Positions 43,906 through 52,513 of a stretch of DNA of 64,000 nt are shown piece by piece. The stretch is taken from the NCBI RefSeq assembly GCF_013364195.1, contig NZ_CP054918.1, positions 7,830,563-7,894,562 on the forward strand. The letters run 5' to 3'. Every line of letters starts with the position of its first letter. The stretch's first letter is position 1. The translations under genes were made by a program, and so were the position numbers. Under the pieces are notes generated by a model, which saw only the letters and a program-made list of their open reading frames with translations, ran no database searches and was not told where the DNA came from. Source of the stretch: Streptomyces sp. NA04227 (lineage in GTDB: Bacteria; Actinomycetota; Actinomycetes; Streptomycetales; Streptomycetaceae).

Positions 43906-44043
43906 GAACTTGCCTGGCTGCCCTGACTGTCCGGTTGCCCTGGCTGTCTGGCTGTCTTGGCTTTCTGTGCCTGGTTTGCGGTGGGGTTGTGTGCTGTCAG
44001 CTCAGCGTTTCCTCGTTTCCTCTCGCAGAAGTGGATTGTGTCT

Positions 44044-45111
44044 ATGTCGAGGTTATGCAAGCCGTCGATGAGCGTGCCGGAACATGTCATCACTGTGGAA
44101 GAGACCCTGGAATTCGCCGAGAAGGCGCATGCGGGGAAGCCGCAGTTGCCGTTGGCGCTTCGGCTGATCAGGAACACGGGTGTGAAGAAGCGGCACATGG
44201 TGCAGCCGATTGAGCAGACGCTGCGGCATCCGGGTTTCGAGGAGCGTAACCGGATCTATGAGCGGGAGTCGAAGCGGCGCTGCCCGCAGGTCATCGAGCA
44301 GGCGTTGGCGAACGCGGAGGTGACGGCGCGGGATATCGACGCGTTGATCTACGTGTCGTGTACGGGGTTCATGATGCCGTCGTTGACGGCGTGGCTGATC
44401 AACACGATGGGGCTGCGCAGTGATACGCGGCAGATCCCGATCGCGCAGTTGGGTTGTGCGGCGGGTGGGGCGGCGATCAACCGGGCGCACGATTTCACGC
44501 TGGCTCATCCGGGCAGCAATGTGCTGATCGTGGCGTGTGAGTTGTGTTCGCTGTGTTATCAGCCCAGCGATGACGATATCGGTTCGTTGTTGTCGGACGG
44601 GCTGTTCGGGGACGCGGTCGCCGCGGCTGTCGTGCGGGGGATCGGGGGTACGGGGATCGAGTTGGAGCGGAATGCCTCGTATCTGATTCCGGATACGGAG
44701 GAGTGGATTTCCTACGCGGTCAAGGACAGCGGGTTCCATTTCCAGCTGGATCGGCGGGTGCCGGGGACGATGGAGCCGCTCGCGCCGGTGTTGCGGGAGC
44801 TGGCGAAGGATCACAGCTGGGAGGTCGGCAAGCTCGACTTCTATCTGATTCATGCCGGTGGTCCGCGGATTCTGGATGACCTCGCGAAGTTTTTGGAGGT
44901 CGACCGTGAGGTGTTTCGGCACAGCTGGGCGACGTTGAGCAGTTACGGGAATATCGCCAGCGCTGTCGTGCTGGAGGCCGCGCGCCGGCTGTTCGAGGAG
45001 GATCCGCCGGTGGCGGGGGCGACGGGGGTGATCGCGGGGTTCGGTCCGGGGATCACCGCGGAGATGGCGCTGGGGACGTGGGCGGTGGACCGTCCGCGGT
45101 CGGTGGCCTGA
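44044..45111 (+). CDS. rppA: RppA-type 1,3,6,8-tetrahydroxynaphthalene synthase (type III PKS)
   Basis: This is a 355-residue chalcone-synthase-fold enzyme that condenses five malonyl-CoA into THN. The start MSRLCKPSMSVPEHVIT aligns with known RppA N-termini. The catalytic Cys138 lies in QLGCAAGGAAINRAHDF, His in FYLIHAGGPRILDD and Asn in SSYGNIASAVVLEAA; YVSCTGFMMPSLTAW holds a second conserved Cys (near 106). No strong ribosome-binding site is visible before the ATG. It is the first gene of the biosynthetic run after the SARP. Codon use is richer in G/T than in its neighbours. With the following cupin it should supply flaviolin-type naphthoquinone. Confidence 0.96.
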   Translation: MSRLCKPSMSVPEHVITVEETLEFAEKAHAGKPQLPLALRLIRNTGVKKRHMVQPIEQTLRHPGFEERNRIYERESKRRCPQVIEQALANAEVTARDIDALIYVSCTGFMMPSLTAWLINTMGLRSDTRQIPIAQLGCAAGGAAINRAHDFTLAHPGSNVLIVACELCSLCYQPSDDDIGSLLSDGLFGDAVAAAVVRGIGGTGIELERNASYLIPDTEEWISYAVKDSGFHFQLDRRVPGTMEPLAPVLRELAKDHSWEVGKLDFYLIHAGGPRILDDLAKFLEVDREVFRHSWATLSSYGNIASAVVLEAARRLFEEDPPVAGATGVIAGFGPGITAEMALGTWAVDRPRSVA

Positions 45112-45130
45112 TGCCTGCCCGGTGGCGGGC

Positions 45131-45285
45131 ACGAGGACCCGAGGACACCCAGGACTCGAGGACACCCAGGACTCGAGGACACCGAGGACACCGAGGACTC
45201 GATCGAGGCGACCGGGGACTTGGTCGAGGCGACCGGGGACTTGGTCGAGGCGATTGAGGACTTCGAGGACATTGAGGGGAGGCGG
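45131..45285. repeat. Spacer of 17-bp and 21-bp tandem repeats
   Basis: The gap after the THN synthase gene consists of GGACACCCAGGACTCGA copies, then CACCGAGGA copies, then GTCGAGGCGACCGGGGACTT copies. Confidence 0.85.
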
Positions 45286-45291
45286 GAGTAG

Positions 45292-45930
45292 ATGACCGAC
45301 CTGATTCTTCCGGCGGGTGCGGGGCGCAAGCTCATCACTCCGGCGCAGGAGGTGACGTTCAAGGCGACGAAGGCGATGGGGTCGGCGGTGTCGATCTTCG
45401 AGGTGGTTGTGCCGCCCGGGTTCGATGTCGGGGCGCATGTGCACGGCCGTTCCCAGGAGTTCTTCTATGTGCTGGAGGGCGAGCTGGACCTGCTGGCCTT
45501 CGAGCCCGCCGAGCGGACGGCCGACAGCTGGCACCGGTGGCGTTCGGTGTCCGGGCAGCGGGTGGTGCGGGCGGCGGAGGGCGGGTGCATGTTCGTGCCC
45601 TCCGGGATACCGCACGCGTTTCGCAATCCGACGGACAAGCCGGTGCGGATGCTGTTCCAGAGCTATCCCTCGCCTGATCACGAGGACTATTTCGAGGAGA
45701 TAGCCGAGATCTGGTCGCGGGGCACGACGGTGGACTCGGCCGCGGTCGAGGAGATGCGCGCGCGCTACGACGTCAGCCAGATCACCCCCCTGCGCTACGA
45801 GCCCCCCGCCACCGCGGCAGCGTCCGCCATTTCGGCATCGCCTGCCGTTTCGGCTACGGGCGCTGCTTCGGTTACGGGCGTCGCCGTGGCGGGCAGCGGG
45901 GCGGGGCATGTGAAGGAGGGCGGGCAGTGA
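45292..45930 (+). CDS. Cupin oxygenase, probably THN to flaviolin
   Basis: This is a 212-residue cupin. Motif 1 is GAHVHGRSQEFFYVLEGEL and motif 2 GCMFVPSGIPHAFRNP, so all metal ligands are present. Cupins directly behind THN synthase genes (MomA-type) oxidise THN to flaviolin, and that is the expected role here. The core ends near residue 175; the last ~40 residues are an Ala/Ser/Val low-complexity tail (SAISASPAVSATGAAS). Ribosome-binding site GGGAGGCGGGAGT precedes the ATG. Its stop overlaps the start of the aminotransferase gene. Confidence 0.9.
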   Translation: MTDLILPAGAGRKLITPAQEVTFKATKAMGSAVSIFEVVVPPGFDVGAHVHGRSQEFFYVLEGELDLLAFEPAERTADSWHRWRSVSGQRVVRAAEGGCMFVPSGIPHAFRNPTDKPVRMLFQSYPSPDHEDYFEEIAEIWSRGTTVDSAAVEEMRARYDVSQITPLRYEPPATAAASAISASPAVSATGAASVTGVAVAGSGAGHVKEGGQ

Positions 45931-47165
45931 GTACACCGTCAGAGATTCCCTCAGCAGCCGCACCGCCCATCGCCGCACCGCAGACTCCTGCGCACACTCC
46001 GGCGCGGGCTCCGGCGGAGATTCCGTTGGTGCATGCGAGTCTGGGGGAGCGTGAACTGGCCGCGGTCGCCGAGGTGTTCGCTTCGGGCTGGCCTGCGGGG
46101 CAGGGGCCCAGGGGCAAGGCGCTGGAGGAGGAGCTCACCCGGATGTACGGGGTGGGGGACGCGGTCGCTGTCAGCAACTGTGGTGCGGCGCTGCATCTGG
46201 CGCTGCTCGCGTTGGGTGTGCAGGCCGGGGACGAGGTGATTGTCGCCGACTACACGTTTCCCGCGCCGGCCCAGGCGGTGCGCTATGTCGGTGCGACGCC
46301 GGTGTTCGCCGATGTCCGTGCCGATACGGGCACGGTCGATGTCGGCGCGGTGGCCGATCTGATCACTTCGCGGACGGTGGGAGTGATCGCGGTGGACACG
46401 GTGGGGCTGCCCGCCGATTACGAGCCGTTGCAGCAACTGGCCGACCGGCACGGGCTGTTCGTGGTGGAGGACGCGGCGTGCGCGGTCGGTGCGACCTACC
46501 GGGGCCGGATGGCGGGCGCTTTGGCGCAGGTGGGCTGTCTGTCCTTCCATGGCCGTAAGGGCGCGACGAGCGGGGAGGGCGGGGCGCTGCTGGCGGCGGA
46601 TGTGAAGATCGCCGCTGATGCGCGGCTGCGTTCGTCGTTCGGGATCGGCAGCATCTTCGAGATGGGCAAGGTCGTGGGTCTGCCGGTGCCCGAGTTCACC
46701 GAGATCGGCTACAACTTCAAGCTGTCCGATATCGCCGCGGCGATTTTGCGGGTGCAGCTGGGCCGGGTCGGTGAACTCCTCGCGCGTCGCAGCGCGGTGG
46801 CCGCCCGGTACGGTGAACTCCTCGCCGGCGAGGAGTTGTTGAGTCTTCCGGTGGTGCCCGAGGACCGTACGCATGCCTGGCAGTCCTACATGGTGACGCT
46901 GGATGCGCGGGTCGACCGTGCGCAGGTGGCTGCCGCGCTGCGCGGGCAGGGGATCGGCTGCGGTCACGGCACGTGGGCCAGTCATCTGCAGCCGGTGTTC
47001 GCTCCGGCGCGTGCCTGCCCGGTCTCGGCGGATCTCTTCCGCCGCAATCTGGCGTTGCCGATGCACGCGGAACTCACCGCGGATCAGGTCGAACGGGTCG
47101 CCCTCGCGCTGCGCGGTGCGCTGCGCGAGGCGGTGTCCCCCCGAGCCCTGGGAGGGGCAGCATGA
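45927..47165 (+). CDS. DegT/DnrJ/EryC1-family PLP aminotransferase
   Basis: This is a 412-residue protein. The GTG at 45927 overlaps the cupin stop (GTGA). After an Ala/Pro-rich leader of ~35 residues comes the family core: VSNCGAALHLALLALGVQ, VIVADYTFPAPAQAVRYVGA, VVEDAACAVGATYRG and the cofactor Lys in CLSFHGRKGATSGEGGALL. Such enzymes usually aminate keto-sugars. In furaquinocin-type clusters the homologue is thought to aminate the flaviolin ring, so an 8-amino-naphthoquinone intermediate is the likely product. Translationally coupled to the methyltransferase that follows (ATGA). Confidence 0.93.
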   Translation: MSTPSEIPSAAAPPIAAPQTPAHTPARAPAEIPLVHASLGERELAAVAEVFASGWPAGQGPRGKALEEELTRMYGVGDAVAVSNCGAALHLALLALGVQAGDEVIVADYTFPAPAQAVRYVGATPVFADVRADTGTVDVGAVADLITSRTVGVIAVDTVGLPADYEPLQQLADRHGLFVVEDAACAVGATYRGRMAGALAQVGCLSFHGRKGATSGEGGALLAADVKIAADARLRSSFGIGSIFEMGKVVGLPVPEFTEIGYNFKLSDIAAAILRVQLGRVGELLARRSAVAARYGELLAGEELLSLPVVPEDRTHAWQSYMVTLDARVDRAQVAAALRGQGIGCGHGTWASHLQPVFAPARACPVSADLFRRNLALPMHAELTADQVERVALALRGALREAVSPRALGGAA

Positions 47166-48157
47166 AGGCGTCGAGCCCGTCTCCGGATGGCGTGATGCGG
47201 CTGATCAACGGCTACTGGGCCACCGGCATCCTCGGGGTTGCCGCCCACAACAGGGTGTTCACGCATCTTGAGGAGGGTTGCGCCACGGCCGCCGAGGTGG
47301 CGGGGCGTGCGGAGATTTCCGAGCGGGGCGCGCAGACTCTGCTGGATGCTCTGGTCAGTACCGGTCTGGTGGACGTGTGTGAGGGCCGTTATCGCAATAC
47401 GGCGGAGGCGTCGGCCTATCTGGTCGAGGACCGGCCTGCTTCGCTGGCCAGTTTCGCCCGGTTGAAGATGACGCACATGGCGAGCCTGGCGGATCTGGGT
47501 GAGGTGGTGCGGCTGGGGCAGCCGGTGGCGAGCCCGGTGGTGGAGGTGGCCAACAATCCGCACTGGGAGGCCATCGTGACCGCGATCGCCGCCCAGTCCC
47601 ATCCGGCGGCCACGCTGGCCGCGGACCTGCTGGGCCTGGCCGCTGCCGGTGAGGTGAGCATCCTGGATGTGGGCGGCGGTTCGGGTGTCTATTCGGGTAT
47701 CTGGCTCGAGGCCAATCCGCGGGCCCGCTCGGTCCAGCTCGACTGGCAGCCGATCAACGCCATCGCCCGCCGCCTGCTTGAGGCGCGGGGTGTGGGGGAG
47801 CGGTTCACCTGTGTCGACGGCGACTTCCACACCACCGACTTCGGGAGTGGCCAGTACGACGTCGCGGTGTACTCCCACATCGCCCACCAGGAGGGCCCCG
47901 ACAGCAATGTCGAGGTCTTCACCCGGCTGCGTAAGGCGCTCAGGCCCGGCGGCGCCCTGGTCGTCAACGACTACATCCTGGACGACGACCGCGCAGGTCC
48001 GGCGTTCGCGCTGATGTTCGCCGCGGAGATGCTCCTGAAGTCCAAGCACGGCGGCACCTGGCGGCGCGCCGACTACCACCGGTGGCTGACCCAGGCGGGG
48101 TTCGAGGACATCACCTTCCACCCCGCCCCGCCCGGCACCCTCGTCATCGCCCGCTGA
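47162..48157 (+). CDS. SAM-dependent methyltransferase (acetylserotonin-OMT-like) I
   Basis: This is a 331-residue protein with an N-terminal dimerisation winged helix (MRLINGYWATGILGVAAHN, AEISERGAQTLLDALVSTG) and a Rossmann domain whose SAM loop is VSILDVGGGSGVYSGIWLE. Later motifs are YDVAVYSHIAHQEGPDSN and LRPGGALVVNDYI. Such enzymes methylate phenolic oxygens or, in some quinone pathways, ring carbons. The ATG at 47162 overlaps the aminotransferase stop. It is one of two methyltransferases here; furaquinocins carry both C- and O-methyl groups, so each may take one. Confidence 0.93.
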   Translation: MKASSPSPDGVMRLINGYWATGILGVAAHNRVFTHLEEGCATAAEVAGRAEISERGAQTLLDALVSTGLVDVCEGRYRNTAEASAYLVEDRPASLASFARLKMTHMASLADLGEVVRLGQPVASPVVEVANNPHWEAIVTAIAAQSHPAATLAADLLGLAAAGEVSILDVGGGSGVYSGIWLEANPRARSVQLDWQPINAIARRLLEARGVGERFTCVDGDFHTTDFGSGQYDVAVYSHIAHQEGPDSNVEVFTRLRKALRPGGALVVNDYILDDDRAGPAFALMFAAEMLLKSKHGGTWRRADYHRWLTQAGFEDITFHPAPPGTLVIAR

Positions 48158-48526
48158 CCCACCCCCGCACCGCACCACCCGCAGACCGCAACCGCACCGC
48201 AGAGCGCACCACCCGCAGACCGCAACCGCACCGCAGAGCGCACCACCCGCAGAGCGCACCACATCGCGGATACCGCACCACATCGCACTGCACTGCACTG
48301 CGCGCACCACATCGCACTGCGCTGCACTGCGCGCACCACATTGCGCTGCACTGCGCGCATCGCACTGCGCGCATCGCATCGCACATACCGCACCGCATGG
48401 CAGTGCGCCTCATCGCACACCCCGCACACCCCGCACGCCCTGCACATCCCGCGCGCCCCCGCTTTCTTCATGCGGGGGTGCGCGGCATTGACCCCTGCTC
48501 GTAAAGCCGGAAAGAAGGAATCGGTT
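48158..48526. repeat. Spacer built of tandem repeats
   Basis: Two copies of a 34-bp unit starting CCGCAGACCGCAACCGCACC are followed by a half unit and by degenerate repeats of ATCGCACTGCACTGCGCGCACCAC-like sequence, then CGCACACCC-type repeats. No gene. AAGAAGGAA at 48511-48519 serves the next start. Confidence 0.8.
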
Positions 48527-49153
48527 ATGGCTCCCGTGAATGTCGCGATCATCTACTACAGCTCCACCGGCACCGTCCACGCCCTGGCCCAGGCCGCCGC
48601 CGAGGGCGCCGAGAAGGCGGGTGCGACGGTACGTCTGCGCAAGGTCCGCGAGATGGCCCCGCCGGAGGCGATCGGCTCCAACCCGGCCTGGGCCCAGCAC
48701 GTTCAGGACACCGCCGACATCCAGGAGGCCGCCCTGGACGATCTGAGCTGGGCCGATGCGATCCTCTTCGGTACGCCCACCCGGTTCGGCAATGTCGCCG
48801 GCCAGCTCAAGGCCTTCATCGACACCACCGGCGGGCTGTGGCAGCAGGGCGGCCTGGCGGGCAAGGTCGTCTCCGCGTTCACCGCCAGCGGTACGGCCCA
48901 TGGCGGTCAGGAATCGACCATCCTCGCGCTGAGCAACACCTTCTACCACTGGGGCGGCATCATCGTGCCGCCCGGATACACCGACCCGATCCAGTTCCAG
49001 ACCGGCAACCCGTACGGCACCTCGCATGTCGCCGGTGTCGGTGGCGCCGCCTCGGGTCCCGGTGAGAGCGTTCTGCAGGCCGCCCGTCACCAGGCCCGCC
49101 GCGTCGCCGAGACGGCGGCCGCCCTCAAGGCGGGCCGCGCCGCCTCCGCCTGA
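48527..49153 (+). CDS. wrbA: WrbA-type NAD(P)H:quinone oxidoreductase
   Basis: This is a 208-residue flavodoxin-fold enzyme. FMN phosphate loop is IIYYSSTGTVHALAQAAAEG; TPTRFGNVAGQLKAFIDTTG and FTASGTAHGGQESTILAL are WrbA signatures, as is GYTDPIQFQTGNPYGTSH. It performs two-electron reduction of quinones to hydroquinones. Within this cluster it should reduce the (amino-)naphthoquinone so that the ring becomes electron-rich enough for methylation or prenylation. It has its own ribosome-binding site, with a repeat spacer upstream and two terminator-like hairpins downstream. Confidence 0.93.
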   Translation: MAPVNVAIIYYSSTGTVHALAQAAAEGAEKAGATVRLRKVREMAPPEAIGSNPAWAQHVQDTADIQEAALDDLSWADAILFGTPTRFGNVAGQLKAFIDTTGGLWQQGGLAGKVVSAFTASGTAHGGQESTILALSNTFYHWGGIIVPPGYTDPIQFQTGNPYGTSHVAGVGGAASGPGESVLQAARHQARRVAETAAALKAGRAASA

Positions 49154-49177
49154 CCCACCCGCACATCCTCCACAACG

Positions 49178-49211
49178 CCCGCCCGCCCGTGCGCATGTGC
49201 GGGCGGGCGGG
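49178..49211 (+). terminator. Hairpin after wrbA
   Basis: Perfect 12-bp arms CCCGCCCGCCCG / CGGGCGGGCGGG with a 10-base loop, 24 bases after the stop. Confidence 0.7.
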
Positions 49212-49244
49212 GCCGAACTGCGGTGCCACAGGCGCCTGTTGAGG

Positions 49245-49288
49245 ACACCCGCCCCCGCCCCACCCCCGCGTACTGCGGGGGCGGGTGT
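49245..49288 (+). terminator. Intrinsic terminator with T-run
   Basis: Perfect 14-bp arms (49245-49258 with 49275-49288) followed by CGGGGATGTTTTT. This second hairpin suggests readthrough control before the ligase-like gene. Confidence 0.8.
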
Positions 49289-49347
49289 CGGGGATGTTTT
49301 TCGCCGACCGTACAAATGCCGACCGTACAAATGAGGAGACAGCCGCG

Positions 49348-50934
49348 ATGAAGGGCTCTGTGGCCTACCAGTCGATACAAAAGCGCGGTCTTCATCTGGG
49401 CCTGCTTCCGGCGCTGGCCGCCGAGGTCAACGCTTCGACGCCGATCACGCTGGATCACGATCTGGATGTGGCACCGGCGGCGGGACGGGAGCTGACCACC
49501 GCACAACTGGCCGATCTCGTGGACGATCTGGCGGGGCGTCTGTGGGCGGCGGGTGTCAGGCCCGGTGAGCATGTCGTGATCCACAAGAAGGCGAACGCCG
49601 ACATGTGGGTGCTGGCGTGCGCCGCCTCCCGGATCGGCGCGATACCGGTGATGCTGTCGCCCGGTTTGGACGCGGCGACGGTGGGGGCCCTGCTGGAACG
49701 CCTGGGGCAGCCCAACCTGCTCAGCGACGGGCACAAGCTGGACGTACTGGCCACGGTGCCGCTCGCCGGGCTGACGCGCCGGGTGATGGTGGTGGCAGGC
49801 GTTCGGGCGGGAGCTCTGTCGCTTCAGGAGCTGGCCGGGGCGCCGCGCGTGAAGCCGGTGGTGCGGCCCCTGGACGAGGCCGCGGTGATCACCCACACCT
49901 CGGGCACCACGGGGCTGCCCAAGCTGGTCGTCCACACGGCCCGCACGCAGGGCATCCGGCTGAAACCGCAGTGGCGGCTGCTGTCGCTGATACGGCGCCG
50001 GGAGAACGTGGCGATCCACATCTCCTTCGTGCACTCGCGGATGGTCGCCGCGATGGCCCTGGCCCTGCTGAAACAGATGCCGGTCCTGCTCATGAACAGC
50101 GCCGAGCCCGAGGCGGTCGCCACGTTGTTCCTGCGGCACCGGCCCGGGCTCGTCGAGGCGCTGCCCAACTCGCTCATGGAGTGGGAGCACCTGGCCGACG
50201 ACCCGCGGCGCCCGTTCGCTTCGGTGAAGTACTTCAGCAGTACCTTCGACGCGATCCACCCGGCCACGATGAGCCGTCTGCTGGCCGCCTCCGGGCGGCC
50301 GGGCGCGCTGTTCTTCCAGATCTACGGGCAAAGCGAGGTCGGCCCGGCCGTGGGCCGCGCCTACTTCCGCCGCAGCGCCCACAAAGCCGACGGCCGCTGC
50401 GTGGGCTGGCCCATGCCGCTGGGTGCGGCGAGGGTACGCGTGGTCAGCCGCGACGGCCACCGCCCCACCTCGAAGAACCCCGGCTTCATCGAGGTGGCCT
50501 GGCCGGGCCTGGCCAAGGCGTACTTCGCCGAAGCGGACCGCTACGACACCAACCGCCGCGGCGCCTGGTGGCGCACCGGCGACGTCGGCTACTTCACGCG
50601 CCTGGGCTGTCTGCACATGCTCGACCGCGAGGTCGACATGATCCCCGGCCTGCGCAGCTCTCTGGAGGTCGAGGACCTCGTCCTTGGCAGGCTGCCCGAG
50701 CTCAGCGAACTCGTCGTCGTCCAGGGCCCGGCCGGCGAGGCCGTCCCGGTGATCTGCACCCGCGACGACCAGCCGCTGGACGAAGGCCGCTGGCGGGCCG
50801 CGGCCGCCGACTTCCCCCAGCTCGCCCGCCCCGTGCAGATCCCGCAGGCCGAACTGCCGCGCACCGCCACCCTCAAAGTCCAGCGCCTCCAACTCGCCGA
50901 CCGTCTCAAGAACCGGCCGGACAACAGGCCCTGA
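49348..50934 (+). CDS. Adenylate-forming (acyl-CoA ligase-like) enzyme
   Basis: This is a 528-residue ANL-superfamily protein. ATP loop THTSGTTGLPKLV, A5 motif FFQIYGQSEVG, A7 WWRTGDVGYF, A8 MLDREVDMIPG and the A10 Lys in PRTATLKVQRLQL are all present. The pocket region (WRLLSLIRRRENVAIHISFVH) differs from standard fatty-acid ligases. Nothing in the expected meroterpenoid needs an acyl-CoA, so an alternative is ATP-dependent activation of nitrite for diazotisation, as described for CreM-type ANL enzymes acting on arylamines. That would fit removal of an amino group put on by the DegT-type enzyme. This role is inference. Confidence 0.9.
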   Translation: MKGSVAYQSIQKRGLHLGLLPALAAEVNASTPITLDHDLDVAPAAGRELTTAQLADLVDDLAGRLWAAGVRPGEHVVIHKKANADMWVLACAASRIGAIPVMLSPGLDAATVGALLERLGQPNLLSDGHKLDVLATVPLAGLTRRVMVVAGVRAGALSLQELAGAPRVKPVVRPLDEAAVITHTSGTTGLPKLVVHTARTQGIRLKPQWRLLSLIRRRENVAIHISFVHSRMVAAMALALLKQMPVLLMNSAEPEAVATLFLRHRPGLVEALPNSLMEWEHLADDPRRPFASVKYFSSTFDAIHPATMSRLLAASGRPGALFFQIYGQSEVGPAVGRAYFRRSAHKADGRCVGWPMPLGAARVRVVSRDGHRPTSKNPGFIEVAWPGLAKAYFAEADRYDTNRRGAWWRTGDVGYFTRLGCLHMLDREVDMIPGLRSSLEVEDLVLGRLPELSELVVVQGPAGEAVPVICTRDDQPLDEGRWRAAAADFPQLARPVQIPQAELPRTATLKVQRLQLADRLKNRPDNRP

Positions 50935-51045
50935 ACCACACCGGGAACCACATCCGGCCGGCCCGGCCCGCACCGCCGCATCACACACAGGCCGCGCGCC
51001 TCAAAAAGAAGGGTGCCGGCCGCTTCGATGAGAGAGGTCCGTGAC

Positions 51046-52116
51046 ATGACACCCCACGCCACGCTCGCCCGGCTCCGTGAATACATGGTGGGCCCCTCCC
51101 GGTTCATGACCCTGCTGTCCTGTTTCGAGCTGGGCCTGATCGACACGCTGCGCCGGCGCCCCGCACTGAGCGCCGCCGAACTCGCCGCCGCCGCGGGCGC
51201 CCGCCCGGCCGCCGTGGAACAACTGCTGTTCCTCCTCGTCAAGGAAGGCTTCGTCACCCGCGAGGAGACCACCGGCCGCTACCGCCTCGACGCCCTGGCC
51301 GACGTCGCCGAGAAAGACCTGACCCAGGCACGCGCCGACCTCGACATGATCAAAGCCGTCACCCTGCGCCAGCTGTACTACCTCACCCCAAGCGTGCGCG
51401 CGGGCCGCGTCGTCGCCCTCAAGGAGCTCTACGGCTTCGAGGGAAACCTCTACGACGCGCTGGGCGTCTACCCCGAACTACGCGAGCCCTGGGCACGGCT
51501 GATGGACACCGTCACCGCCCACGTGGACCCGTGGTTCTTCGCCAATATCGACATCCCCGCCGGATCCCGGGTACTGGACCTGGCGGGCAACACCGGACTC
51601 GGCGCCCTGCACACCTACCGGCTGAAGAACTCACCCGGACTGACCGTCACCACCTTCGACCTGCCGGAAAAGGAACAGGAATGCCTGGCCAACTTCCGCG
51701 CCCACCACGTCGAAGACCACTGCTCGTTCATCGGCGGTGACGTCTTCGAAGGCCTGCCCAGCGGCTTCGACGTCATCCTCGTCAAACACTTCCTGCCCAT
51801 GTTCGACAAGGACGACGTCCTGCGGATCCTCCAAGCCGCCCACGGCGCACTGAACGACGGCGGACAGATCCACGTCCTGGTCCCTCTCCTGCCCGAAGAC
51901 CTCACCGACCCCGACAACTACACCGCCGACTTCTACCCCAGCTTCTTCGTCGGCTGCACCATGGGCCAGGGCGGACCGCAGAAACTCTCCACCTGGCAGA
52001 GCTGGATCGAGGAATGCGGATTCACCCTCACCAAGGCACTGACCGACGACCCCGCGAACCTGCCCCCGCACGCCCTGACCGTCGAAGCCCTCCTGTCCGC
52101 GACGAAAACCGCCTGA
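51046..52116 (+). CDS. SAM-dependent methyltransferase (acetylserotonin-OMT-like) II
   Basis: This is a 356-residue protein. ATG at 51046 (MTPHATLARLREYMVGPSR) lies 8 bases after GAGAGG; an in-frame start at 51013 is weaker. It has an N-terminal winged helix (LSAAELAAAAGARPAAVEQL), then the SAM loop SRVLDLAGNTGLGALHTY and the catalytic-face FDVILVKHFLPMFDKDDVLR. Related to plant-type O-methyltransferases and to the enzyme at 47162 but clearly divergent, suggesting a different acceptor position on the naphthoquinone. Confidence 0.93.
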   Translation: MTPHATLARLREYMVGPSRFMTLLSCFELGLIDTLRRRPALSAAELAAAAGARPAAVEQLLFLLVKEGFVTREETTGRYRLDALADVAEKDLTQARADLDMIKAVTLRQLYYLTPSVRAGRVVALKELYGFEGNLYDALGVYPELREPWARLMDTVTAHVDPWFFANIDIPAGSRVLDLAGNTGLGALHTYRLKNSPGLTVTTFDLPEKEQECLANFRAHHVEDHCSFIGGDVFEGLPSGFDVILVKHFLPMFDKDDVLRILQAAHGALNDGGQIHVLVPLLPEDLTDPDNYTADFYPSFFVGCTMGQGGPQKLSTWQSWIEECGFTLTKALTDDPANLPPHALTVEALLSATKTA

Positions 52117-52513
52117 CACCGACGGCGACCACAAGAGCTGACGGCCCGTCACTTCAGAGGGCGGAGCACTCCCGCTCACAAGGCGGAGCACTCCCACAGG
52201 CCCCTGCGCCTGCCACCCGCACCACAACCCCGGCACCTCAACAGGCGTAACAGGACATCGACTTGACGCAACGTCACCTCGTGCCCCTTCGCCTGGCGCG
52301 CGCCCCTTAGGCGCACCCGCATACCCGCCGCGAATCCGCGTACCCGCCGCGTGCCCGCCCGCGTGCCCGGCGTTCCGGCACACCAGCCCCGCGCCCGCGC
52401 CTGCGCCCGCGTATCTCCGGCGCGCCCGCCCCCCCCCGCACGCCCTTTTCCCTTTCCGTTCTTCTCCTTTCCTTATCCCTTCCGTTCCGAGCAAGGCCGA
52501 TCTTGGAGGACGC
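52117..52513. other. Low-complexity spacer before the prenyltransferase gene
   Basis: Contains GCGGAGCACTCCC twice near 52159 and 52182, then CGCGTACCCGCCGCG-like degenerate repeats and a pyrimidine tract (CCTTTTCCCTTTCCGTTC). TTGGAGGACGC precedes the next start. No gene. Confidence 0.5.

Larger units (their letters stand above)
42818..44043. other. Repeat-filled spacer between the SARP and THN synthase genes
   Basis: About 1.2 kb without a supported gene. At least five distinct tandem arrays occupy it. The strand bias switches from C-rich (42818-43560) to G/T-rich (43620-44043). The THN synthase promoter should lie near the right end. Confidence 0.55.

Noticed and set aside
42856..48526. 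CRISPR array among the short repeats
   Set aside because: Repeats are directly adjacent with no unique spacers of constant length, units differ between arrays, and no cas gene is present.
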